Assembly (NCBI GenBank): GCA_028551475.1
Contig: CM052361.1
Span: forward strand, 7,385,501 to 7,449,500
Length of the DNA: 64,000 bases
DNA from: Casuarina equisetifolia
Lineage: Eukaryota > Streptophyta > Magnoliopsida > Fagales > Casuarinaceae
Direction of reading: 5' to 3'
Position numbers and translations under genes: made by a program. This document shows positions 41,201 to 51,808 of this stretch, piece after piece. A model generated the notes under the pieces. That model searched no databases, was not told where the DNA came from, and saw only the letters and a program-made list of their open reading frames with translations. Each line of letters begins with the position of its first letter. Position 1 is the stretch's first letter.

Positions 41201-43494
41201 AAGATGTATCAAAATATGACTAGTTTGAATAAACTTATCAAGATATCAAGCAACCTTAAGGATGGAAGCTATGCTTGTATGAAACACAATTTTTACCTGG
41301 TGGCCTAGGTGGTGATCCATACGATGGGGGTTGATCTGGGAATGATGTTGTAACTAACCTAGAATTTGCTTTTACGTCCTTAGGCTTAAGTTTGCCTACA
41401 CCATTGTGAGAGACTTTATAAACATGATCACATACAAAGATACATCAAAATATGACCAGTTTAAAGAAACTTATCAAGATATTAAGTGACCTTAAGGATG
41501 GTAGCTATGCTTGTACGGAGCACAATTTTTACCTGGTGGCCTAGGTGGTGATCTATACGATAGTGGTTGATCTAGGATCAATGTTGTAACCAACCCAGAA
41601 TCTACTTTTATGTCCTTAAGCTTTGGTTTTCTTGCACCATTGTGAGAGACTTTATAAACATGATTACATACAAAGATGTATCAAAATATGACAAGTTTGA
41701 AGAAACTTATCAAGATATCAAGCAACCTTAAGGATGGCAACTATGCTTGTATGAAACACAATTTTTACCTGGTGGCCTAGGTGGCGATCCATACGATGGG
41801 GGTTGATCTGGGAATGATGTTGTAACTAACCCAAAATTTACTTTTACATCCTTAGGCTTAGGTTTGCCTACACCATTGTGAGAGACTTTATAAACATGAT
41901 TATATACAAAGATGTATCAAAATATGACTAGTTTGAATAAACTTATCAAGATATCAAGCAACCTTAAGGATGGAAGCTATGCTTGTATGAAACACAATTT
42001 TTACCTGGTGGCCTAGGTGGTGATCCATACGATGGGGGTTGATCTGGGAATGATGTTGTAACTAACCTAGAATTTGCTTTTACGTCCTTAGGCTTAAGTT
42101 TGCCTACACCATTGTGAGAGACTTTATAAACATGATCACATACAAAGATACATCAAAATATGACCAGTTTAAAGAAACTTATCAAGATATTAAACGACCT
42201 TAAGGATGGCAGCTATGCTTGTATGGAGCACAATTTTTACCTGGTGGCCTAGGTGGTGATCCATACGATGGTGGTTCATCTGGGATCAATGTTGTAACCA
42301 ACCCAGAATCTACTTTTATGTCCTTAAGCTTTGGTTTTCTTGTACCATTGTGAGAGACTTTATAAACATGATTACATACAAAGATGTATCAAAATATGAC
42401 AAGTTTGAAGAAACTTATCAAGATATCAAGCAACCTTAAGGATGGCAACTATGCTTGTATGAAACATAATTTTTACCTGGTGGCCTAGGTGGTGATCCAT
42501 ACGATGGGGGTTGATCTGGGAATGATGTTGTAACTAACCCAAAATTTACTTTTACATCCTTAGGCTTAGGTTTGCCTACACCATTGTGAGAGACTTTATA
42601 AACATGATTATATACAAAGATGTATCAAAATATGACTAGTTTGAATAAAGTTATCAAGATATCAAGCAACCTTAAGGATGGAAGCTATGCTTGTATGAAA
42701 CACAATTTTTACCTGGTGGCCTAGGTGGTGATGCATACGATGGGGGTTGATCTGGGAATGATGTTGTAACTAACGCAGAATCTGCTTTTACGTCCTTAGG
42801 CTTAGGTTTGCCTACACCATTGTGAAAGACTTTATAAACATGATTACATACAAAGATGTATCAAAATATGACCAATTTGAAGAAACTTATCAAGATATCA
42901 AGCAACCTTGAGGATGGTAGCTATGCCTGTATGAAACACAATTTTTACCTGGTGGCCTAGGTGGTGATCCATATGATGGGGGTTGATCTGGGAATGATGT
43001 TGTAACTAACCCAGAATCTGCTTTTACATCCTTAGGCTTAGGTTTGCCTACACCATTATGAGAGACTTTATAAAATGTAGGGATGTATCATAATATGATC
43101 AATATGAAGAAACTTACAAGGGCAATATGGGTAACAAGCACCATAACAATGAAGTTAAGATTAGTGTTCTAATGGAAATTAACTTGTACTTAAATAGCTT
43201 GAAAGCAAATGAAGTCATCTCAATTGAAGGAATTCTTCACCAACCAATGGATGGAAACAAGATGTAATTAGCACATTACAAGGCATAAAAAAGTAAGAGC
43301 CATTTGAAATCAAGCTTATAAAGATGTTTTCTATATGTAATAATGTCATTCCAGTAATCAAGTATGCAACAAAGTAAATTCAAACTATTGAGTAGAAAAT
43401 CAATGATCTCATCACCTATTTCTCGAGTTGAAATCGAAGGAGAAATGAACAATGTGGAGGCTAAGAGAAGACACATAAACAAAAAGGCCTTCAT
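38218..43494 (-). CDS. SSP4: secreted protein gene with 20 tandem copies of exon 2
   Basis: Exon 1 (43416-43494) encodes the family signal peptide (MKAFLFMCLLLASTLFISPS) and ends at phase 1. Below it lie 20 exon units. The first is 42949-43047 and the others follow at exactly 236-bp steps down to 38465-38563. A typical unit is 99 bp with acceptor GTGTAG|GC and donor CCAG|GTAAAA. It begins and ends at phase 1 and encodes Gly-Lys-Pro-Lys-Pro-Lys, a Val/Thr segment, then SFPDQPPSYGSPPRPP. The terminal exon (38218-38348) uses acceptor TTTTAG|GT and encodes a tail with four cysteines, ending SRTKCHP. Thirteen units have the standard acceptor, two have one three bases further in (in frame), and five have it shifted by one base (out of frame). 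If those five are skipped, the product would be 562 residues: signal peptide, 15 modules, Cys tail. It is probably a secreted repetitive proline-rich protein. Splicing is inferred, not observed. Confidence 0.5.
38349..43074 (-). repeat. 236-bp tandem exon array with higher-order structure
   Basis: There are twenty units in about 4.73 kb. The landmark actttataaa begins at 38581, 38817, 39053, 39289 and so on to 43065, always 236 bp apart, so no net indel has occurred between any neighbours. Reading along the minus strand from 43065, the units fall into types A, A, then (A, C, B) four times, then A, A, D, D, C, A. The trimer block (708 bp, about 39762-42593) resolves into two 1416-bp hexamers, because diagnostic variants alternate between successive trimers. 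Each unit is about 99 bp of exon and 137 bp of intron. It is not a CRISPR array: there are no unique spacers. Confidence 0.95.
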
Positions 43495-43534
43495 TTTGGA
43501 AGTTGATGGTGCTAAACTTCTCTACCTCACTCTT

Positions 43535-43541
43535 TTTTATA
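43535..43541 (-). promoter_or_regulatory. TATA box of SSP4
   Basis: TATAAAA on the minus strand, 41 bp above the SSP4 ATG, as in SSP1-3. Confidence 0.6.
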
Positions 43542-44159
43542 GACCACCCAAGTGTGAACATCTCTAATGGAATAATTGATTGCAATAGAACATGCCAAAG
43601 GATGTAGGACACAAGAAATTGACTACAGAAAGAGAAATAGGATATAAGTGAAAAGTATTACAAAGACTCCCTATCCAGCACTCATTGGGCCCATGGGGTA
43701 TAGTTAAAATGATGAGAAAAAAAATCATGAGGGAGATTTTGCAAAGCAAGTATCTTAGGTTCAAATTCTTTTAACGACATTTTTAATTGACCTGAGCATA
43801 CTTTGGGGTGGGAAATTACTTTTTAGTTTAAGCCATCAAACAAAGCTTGATGGTAATTTTGGGTTATCAAAAATGAAAAAAAAAGTAACTCATTTGTATT
43901 GCCAATTAATTGTTTAGATTGCTCAGCAAAACACAGTAGGCTTGTGCAAGTATTTACCATAATTATACTCCTCAAATATTAGGTGAGTTAAAGTTGTTTA
44001 TTTCCTATCTCTCAAAATAAATTGTGAAAATTGTTCTAAACCGTATCCTACGTAGCTTTGGTTACAAGATCACTTATCATTTTTTTTATAGAGTTAATAT
44101 TCAAAACAACATCAAAACTACTATATCCTTCTTTTTGAAAAAAGTTAAAAAAAAAAAGA
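43542..44159. other. SSP4 upstream region, then AT-rich DNA
   Basis: 43542-43680 is shared with other SSP upstream regions. 43680-43790 is private to this copy. 43880-44150 is related to 60980-61150 and 61550-61650. No gene is seen. Confidence 0.45.
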
Positions 44160-45270
44160 CTTAAAAAAGGATGGTGTCAAATCTGCCCTCATAAGCTTTG
44201 GGTCTTTTGCTCATATGACTCAAGTTAATACAAAAAAGGTTCGAATAGATTGATATTGTGCATTAACTCATTCAACCAAATAAGTTAAAGAATGCGAGAG
44301 TATGTCTATGTGGTCCTCAAAACAGCTGTTACGAAGAAAATTCAGAATTAGAATCCCAATGGAATGGTATACACGAAATAGAAAGAAGAGCCAAAGGGGA
44401 AGAATTTTACACACTTTGCGGTGAATTCAAAACTCTCTATATATTAGTACAGTTCAATGGTGTATAAAAAACTGTCCAAAACCACCTTTGAAGATGATGA
44501 ACAAGGGACGCAGGTGATATGGTGTTCTTGCCGAAGGCTGAGGGCAAGGTTACAAACCCAAAAGGATTAGTCGTAGAGCCCCGGACACCCTCATCATGAA
44601 AGAAAATAAAAAGAAAAATAGAACATGCATGATCTTTCGGAAGTTCTTCGGAGAGATGACAAAAGTACATGCTCGAACGTTTCTCAGCAAAATAAAAATA
44701 AAAAGATCACCCTTTTTCCTACGCCTGTATATGTGGTGTATAAGTCTTTATCTCTTTCCCCACCAAATATCCATCCCTTCTCATTGCCAAATAGTTACAA
44801 GACACTGACCTTGAGCCTGACAGATTGAAGAGAGTGCCTGCCAAGTCTTACTAGTTTGAAGTCTTCGTCTATGTCTTGTAAAATCAATGACGAGCAATCC
44901 ATAAGCTTCAGATTTTGACCAAGATATTCCAATCTGAATCGCCCCTTTTCAATATGGTTGTGATATGTGGGGTAAAGGTCTTATCTCTTTCTCCATCGAA
45001 TATCGATCCCATATCGCCGCCAAGTGGTTACAGGACAGATATTTAGCACGATGGATTGAAGAAAGCGCCCGGCAAGCCTTATTGGTTTAAAGTCTTTTTC
45101 TTTATCTTGTAAAATCAACGAGGAGTAATCCATGGGGTCCTCAATGATCCCTTGTTTCAAATTTTGAGTAAGCTTTTTCAATCAAAATCAGCTTAAGTCA
45201 TTCCAGAGGAAGAGAAATTGACCAAATTGGCATATAAAAAGATCTTTTATGTGTGCAATAGGTGAAAGAC
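44160..45270. repeat. Block Q copy
   Basis: Matches 18250-19440 closely, including the SINE-like relic at about 44480-44620. Noncoding. Confidence 0.65.
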
Positions 45271-45399
45271 TAGAAGGCTTCATCACTCAACCCCAGCGTC
45301 ACGTCATGTTTTGGCACTTGACTTGAGTCAAGTGTATGGGCAAACGTGATTTGAAAATCTAATCCTAAAGATTTAAGGACCGTTCGATTTAAAAGATAA

Positions 45400-45700
45400 G
45401 AGTTGAGTGCACAATCTTAGATAGAAATATATCTACCTTCAATGTCTTTGTGTGGTGGCGAGGACTACACTTCCAACACCTTCTTGCAACATGGCCTGCA
45501 CCTACCTTATTGACGTGCAGATGAAGATTAAGGCATTTTTTTCTTCTAAAATTATGATCAATATAAATAGTCATGTGTATCTTTGTTAAATGCACTTTAA
45601 AAGACATATAGTGTCTCATGGTTTTCTACCAAATTCTTTATCTCTTATTTTCACTAAGTATATCCAATAATTTACTTCTAAACTTTTTGTAAGTATAATA
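45400..45700 (-). repeat. Inverted partial copy of block P
   Basis: Read on the minus strand, this stretch matches 24900-25200 and 28260-28510 (for example aaacatgactatttatattgatcataatttt). It is the only clearly inverted copy of a duplicated block in the window. Confidence 0.6.
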
Positions 45701-47439
45701 TTAAATACAAGAGAATTTTTAAGATTTAGGACTAATATTGTGTCTCTTATGTTTAACTTATGAAATGTTTCGAGAAGGAATTATTAATTTTTCTATATCA
45801 TGACTTGAAATTAACCTATAATTTGAACCTATGAATATGACCGTTTGATAACCCTTACCACTAGTAGTCATTTATTTTAACTGTTTCTTCCCTTTCCTTT
45901 TCTTTTTTTGTCATTTTATCATGGATTTTTGTCTTATATATTTTTACGTAAAAACTAATGTTTCACAACAAATAATATCTCAAGTCTTTAATCAATATAA
46001 ACATGTCAACATTTTTGTTAGGAAATGTGACTAGTAATACTTCTTTTCATATTAGAATTTCATAAAATAAAATAGAAAAACACTTTTCAACTTCTTATCA
46101 TGTTAATATATAACTTTAAATCAACAACACCATCTCTTTCGATATTTTTGTAAAATATTCGAGCGGCCCCTATTTCCACATCAAGTGTGCCCGTTCTTGA
46201 TTTGAAAGTTTGCTTTCACTTTGTATAGAACAACTTAGGTCAATATCGATTGGAATGTACGACCCAAAGCAGACAGACAATTAAGGACCGCATGGATTAC
46301 ACATCTTTTATTTTGCAAGATAAAGATAAAGATTTTAAACACGTCATTCAAGCACAAGAAGGCGAGCCTGTTATTCACGAAAGCCTGACGACCACTCTTT
46401 TGAATCAGTCATGGTCCATGTCATTGTAACGCAACGATTTGGCATTGACATGCGGTCAATACTCATGCTCAAATAGATAAGACCTCTCAACCACAATCAC
46501 CCACAACGCAAACGGGAATACCTTTGTTTGCATTCTAAGAATATCTAAGAATGTATGTTTATTGTCTAGAACTTCAAAAAGATACATACATGGTTTATTT
46601 TCTTTTTATTTGTTCTTACCATTTGACATAAGAATATACGATTAGGTTACACTATATAACATTTATGAAATATTTTTACACGCTTCGATCTATGTTTACC
46701 TGTCTTTTGCAATAAAACTTTTGTGGATGCTCTTCAAAGGCAGGCACTCAACCAAAGCTAATTTTGTTTTGAGGGAAACCACATACAAATTTGTTTCAAG
46801 TAAGTGATGTCTTAGATCTCTTATACTTAAGTTGTTTGTACATCCTTGGCATTGATCAGACTTAATGGATTACCGGCATACACAAATATGTCCAAATTCA
46901 CTCATAACAACACCTCAAAGGCATAGAAGCTTTAAACCCATATAAATAATATGAAGTTTAGTCATTTCTTCCAATCATATATTATTTGGCTAGTATACGA
47001 AGGACCCCTTGAGAAGGGGCAAAGATGAGTTGTTTGACCATATAGTTGCTGAGATACATGCGGGTGATAAGGAACAAGGATGCTATGGTTCCCCCATGAA
47101 GATGTTTTGTTCCCCAGTTTTTATTACAGATTGCTCGCAAGATCGGCCCGTTCTAGGCTTACAATTCACGAGTTTTTTTTTTTTTTGGCTTTCACTTTTA
47201 CTCGTTTTCTGTGCTTTTGAGAACAGTTCTTATTCTTTGTTTGATCTTGTAATTTCTTTTTCCTGTAAGTTTCCATAGAAAGTTTGTAATCTGATATGTG
47301 TATTGGAAGAGGATTGACAACCTGAATCCAAATTATCTAAAAGTATTCTCACGTACTAAGAATTTAAACTTTCATTTCTTTTCCTTATTATTGCGCTTAC
47401 CTATTTGGAAAAGTGAGCGCCCCCCCCCACCCCTACCCC
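45701..47439. other. AT-rich intergenic DNA
   Basis: I see no gene, repeat family or RNA here. An 89-codon open frame at 47009-47278 has no recognisable feature. The stretch ends in a C-rich run (47420-47439) at the border of the outer LTR element. Confidence 0.4.
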
Positions 47440-47726
47440 AACAGGCTAGATATGGTTCAACCTAAACAGATGGCATGGTGTTTGAATTTGGACTTTGAAA
47501 GGGAGAAGATTTTAGCCTCATCAGAGGGAGACTACCACCTTCGGCCTCATTAGAGGAAGACCTAACACCTCTGGTCTCATTCGAGGGAGACGCCACCTTC
47601 ATGAAAGAAAACTTTCCCAATTCCATTCATTCAAAAGTCCCCTAATACAATGCATCTAATAGAATATAAAAAGATAATATGGACTGGGCCTATCTTTTTG
47701 CTTGGGCTTACATTTGGCTCGTAACA
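47440..47726 (-). repeat. 3' LTR of outer element
   Basis: About 287 bp, direct repeat of 56828-57118 with roughly 10 percent differences. Its outermost bases (next to the C-run) have been altered. Confidence 0.8.
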
Positions 47727-50218
47727 TTCCATCCTCCTTAAAAAAAAAAAAAAAAAAAAGCTTGTCCTCAAGCTTTCCAAAATTTAAAAGACCTAAACCC
47801 AGCTTAAACCCAAAATAAGGGCTAAGTAAGAAGGAGCTAACAAAGTCCAATACCAAATTTACAGTCCAATAAAAGCATAAGGATATGAAGGAAAAGCTAC
47901 AAACACAATAATGGCATTTGCATGCATTTTCGTGAAGCCGCTGCCAGTCCAAACCTGACTTGGGACAAGTCAATGTGGAAGGGAAAAGTGGCTACCTTTG
48001 AAACAGTGGAATTTGACTTTGCCTTCTTTTAATGATCGCTAGTTCTGAGGCATAGGCCACCTTTTTTAATGATCCGGCAGGTCGGACCACCTCTTTTACT
48101 GTTTGCACAGGACAAGCAAGTCATGCCTATTGTTAGGGACGGAGTTAGCCATGGCTTCATTATCAACCCAACGCCCACTCTCCGTTGACTTCCCCAAATT
48201 CTAAAGTTTGATGCCAACTTAGGCCCCCAAGAGTACCACCCAATCGTCCCATCCATTTGACATTAGTAGTACCTTTCCATTTGGCCCCATTCGATCATAT
48301 GGATTCTCCCTTTTTCTCCCACTTCCACCGAACCCCTTGTTCTCTCTCCCTTTAGCTTTTCTCTCATTCATCGTCTCACCTCTGTTTAGTTTCCTTCCTT
48401 CTCTATCCTCCTTCCCATTCTGGTTCCGTGTCTTTGCTGCTGCATAGCACATGATGTTTCAATTAAAAGAAATCTCCCATGGTTCTTTTCTTTGGGACCC
48501 TACACGATGAAGGACTTTGCTTCATTAATCCCATTTCCACTGGTCCATGTTACAATCATTTCATTCCACACTTTTCCTTGATTTGACCGTGATGGTAAAT
48601 GATATTTTTGACCAAGGAAAATTACATCAACAGCTTCACAATTATCTACGTTTTCAAGAGATGCCAAGCACTTGTTGAGCTTAAATGCACGCGGCACGCG
48701 CCCACGAAACCAAGTGAGGAACTCATGTTCAGCGTCCTTAACGCTTATTCGCCTGGAGTGAATCAATTTCAGGCCGTTGAACGACTCCTCGATCCCCTTT
48801 TCTCCCATTATGTTGGATTCATCAATTAACTCTAGCAATTCAAAAGCAAAAAACTCTCCTTGGCGATGCTCCAAGCAATCTTCAGACCATTCAATAAGTA
48901 CCAATCTATCGGATGGAATAATCCAGAAAACCCGGCCTACTCCAATAAAGAGACCAGAACAATCTGGAAATGCCAACCTCCATCCTTATCTTTACAATGT
49001 TGTATTGGGTACCTAACTTCGGGCCCAACGACTATTCTAACAACAATTAAGCAAACACAAAAATTGCCAATTACAGTAAAAACCTTTTGGAGGCACTCCC
49101 CTTTCTGCTTAAAAGGAACTTCCCTTTCCCATGAATATCGGAAAATCACCCTGATTCCTTGCTATTAATTCTGATCCCACCAGAAATAGCTTCCATAGCA
49201 TTCTTATGAATCATCCTTCCCACCACTAGCCCCTCGCTTAGGTTAATATAAATATGAACAAAATCATCAAAAGTAAGGTAATAAAGATCCAAGCAACCAT
49301 CATTAAAGCCTTCAAATGCCGAGCAACCACGGCTTCACAAATTTTCACACCGATCATCGCAACACTAGACATAACATCTTGACTCAATTCCTCTTTCTCT
49401 CCACCACCCCTAGTAACTCCATTTCTAAAATTACACAACTTCTCCACTAAACTCCCTCTGAGCCTCTCACACACTAAACCCAAAAACCCACCTTCCAAAT
49501 CACCCCCACCAAACCTCTTCTTGAATCAACACCACCAAATTGCCATATAGCAAAGCACCTATATTGTCAAAAATAACAATAAAAGTTGAAGAAGGGTTCG
49601 TGCCTTCCTTTTCCCTTAGGCTCAGTATCATTAAATCGGTCCCCCTCAAAGGGTCAAATACAAGATTTGTTCCCATAGCTCCCGATTGCACTAAATAAAA
49701 TCCGCAGAGAAATACTACATATTGAGTCATTGTAGTTTATGGACATACCGCATACCCACCATCCATTAGTTATGGTGTAAGAATTGCACTAATCCGTGGA
49801 TTAAGATGTAGTAGCTTGAAGATAACCCTTCCCTTGGGAACATATTTATCCAAAACCCACTTCACTACATAATTGCTTTTTCCCTTTCCATCCATAGTAA
49901 TTGCCACAGTGAGAGAAAACGAAGGCAACAACACAAGATTGTTAACTTCTTCAACTTCCTTTCCTTCTATAAATAAATTCCTTCTCATTAATGGGGATTT
50001 CTCTTTAAGACATTTCTGCCCCACCAAAGATTTGCTCACCACGACCTTCGCTGCACATCTACATCCACATCCACATTGACCATTTCTTTCTTTTTCTTCT
50101 CTTTTTCCGATCTTTTTTCCTCTCTCTCCTTTCCACTTTGCTTTCCTTTTTTTCTCTCTCCTACTTATTGTCTTTCCCCGCCAAATTCTAAATGTCCAAG
50201 GTCTGATCATCTTATAAT

Positions 50219-50497
50219 TGTTGAGGAATAAGCTCTAGCAGCCACTAATAGCAGTCAACATAAAGGCTAGCATGGCCCTCCAGCTCAGCCTCTAACTAAC
50301 ACACAACAGAATTAACTGACTAACTGTTAATTCTGTTAGATTTACCAAACTCTGTTAGACTATAACTTACTTTAGTTAAACTCCTGTAAACTCTATATAA
50401 ACTGCTCTCGATGTAGTAATCTGTAAGCCATTCATTCAAATAGAAGCATAGCTTCGAGGTCTCTAATTTCCCTTCTGCAAATTTAAGATTTTTCTTT
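50219..50497 (+). repeat. 5' LTR of copia element
   Basis: 279 bp with a ctatataaac TATA-like motif near 50393-50402. It ends immediately before the primer-binding site. Confidence 0.92.
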
Positions 50498-50510
50498 TGG
50501 TATCAAAGCC
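50498..50510 (+). other. Primer-binding site of copia element
   Basis: tggtatcaaagcc directly follows the 5' LTR. It resembles the complement of the plant initiator methionine tRNA 3' end, with one mismatch to the usual tggtatcagagc. Confidence 0.8.
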
Positions 50511-50542
50511 ACTACCTCTCGCTCTGCTCCTAACCTTCTACC

Positions 50543-51796
50543 ATGGCAAATCAACCTGCTTACCCGTTCCCCACTGGTGTTAATCTTGCCAATTTTGTTT
50601 CTCTGAAACTCATTGCCACAAATTTCATTCCATGGTACACTCAAATGAACTGTCTTCTGCGCACTTACCGTCTCACTGGATTTGCCACAGGCAAGACTCA
50701 ACCTCCGTCTCGCATTATCATCACTGATTCCAAAGAAGCTCCCAATCCAGCCTTTGATCAGTGGGAGCAAAGCGACAATTTAGTTCACGCCTGGATTCTA
50801 AGCACTCTCTTTGAAGAAATTGTTGGCCTCGTTTTTGAGCTGCATCATGCTGCGAATGTGTGGTCAACCATATGCAATCACTTTGTTCAACAAACTGCAG
50901 CCAGAGAGTATGAAATCCAAACCAAGATTCAAAATCTAAGCAAGGATGGCAAGGATTTGTCCTTTTACATTGCCGAATTCCATGCTCTTTGCAATCAGCT
51001 GAGTGCTATGGGGAAGCCATTCACTGATTTTGATAAAACCTATCGTCTCTTACAAGGACTTGGCAGGGAGTATGAATCTTTTCTCGCTACTATGTTTCAT
51101 CCTCCAATTCCACCTTACGGTGATGTAATTGCCCAGCTCCAGGCATATGATGCCCGACATGTGTGCTTTAATCCAACTGCACACCACTCATCTGCATTTT
51201 TCTCTCAAAGAACTCCTTGCTCTGCTAGTCGATCCTTCAACAGATCCCGCGGGAACTCTCAAACCTTTTCCCACTCCTTTACCTCACAAGGTCGTGGATT
51301 TGCTCCTTCCACACAAAATGGCAAGACTCCTCGTTGCTCTGCATCTCAATCAGACCAAGGATCAACTCCTTTAGTCTGTCAAATCTGTTCCAAAAAGGGC
51401 CATTCCGCTATTAACTGTTTCAGGCGCTTTGATCATGCCTACCAGTCCAATGACATCCCTCAAGCTTTGGTTGCTCTTCACCTTAATGATGATTCTTTTG
51501 CTCAAGAAGAATGGATTCCTGACTCAGGTGCTAATGTCCACGTTGCTGCCAATACAGGTAAGCTTCGTTTTTCTTCTCCTTATCATGGCTCGGACACAAT
51601 TCAAGTTGGTAATGGTGATATGCTCAACATTACTCACACTGGTAATGGTTTTCTATCCAATACCTTCATACCTTTATGTAATGTTCTCGTAGCTCCTCAA
51701 GTTCAGAGAAATCTACTCTCTGTGTCCAAGCTCACAATAGATTTTCCCTGCTACTTTATTTTTACTAAGTATTGCTTTTACATCAAGGATCTCTAG
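50543..51796 (+). pseudogene. copia gag and protease region, ended by a stop
   Basis: A 417-codon frame starts MANQPAYPFPTG. It has a gag domain in its first half, a CX2CX4HX4C zinc knuckle at 51377-51418 and the aspartic protease motif Asp-Ser-Gly-Ala at 51521-51532. It stops at TAG 51794-51796, where the copia polyprotein would normally continue; the following frame is in the same register. The stop is therefore a single nonsense change. Confidence 0.9.
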
Positions 51797-51808
51797 AGTC
51801 ACAAAACC

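Noticed and set aside
38349..43074. CRISPR-like or plain satellite array
   Set aside because: There are no unique spacers, and the whole 236 bp repeats. Because each unit carries an exon with phase-compatible splice sites homologous to SSP1 exon 2, a plain noncoding satellite does not explain it.
48500..48976. 158-codon minus-strand open frame
   Set aside because: Lies in the interior of the outer LTR element, has no recognisable domain, and is surrounded by stops. Kept as part of the element and not as a host gene.
49770..50210. 146-codon Lys/Arg-rich minus-strand open frame
   Set aside because: Low-complexity charged frame inside the outer LTR element, cut by the copia insertion. No support as a gene.
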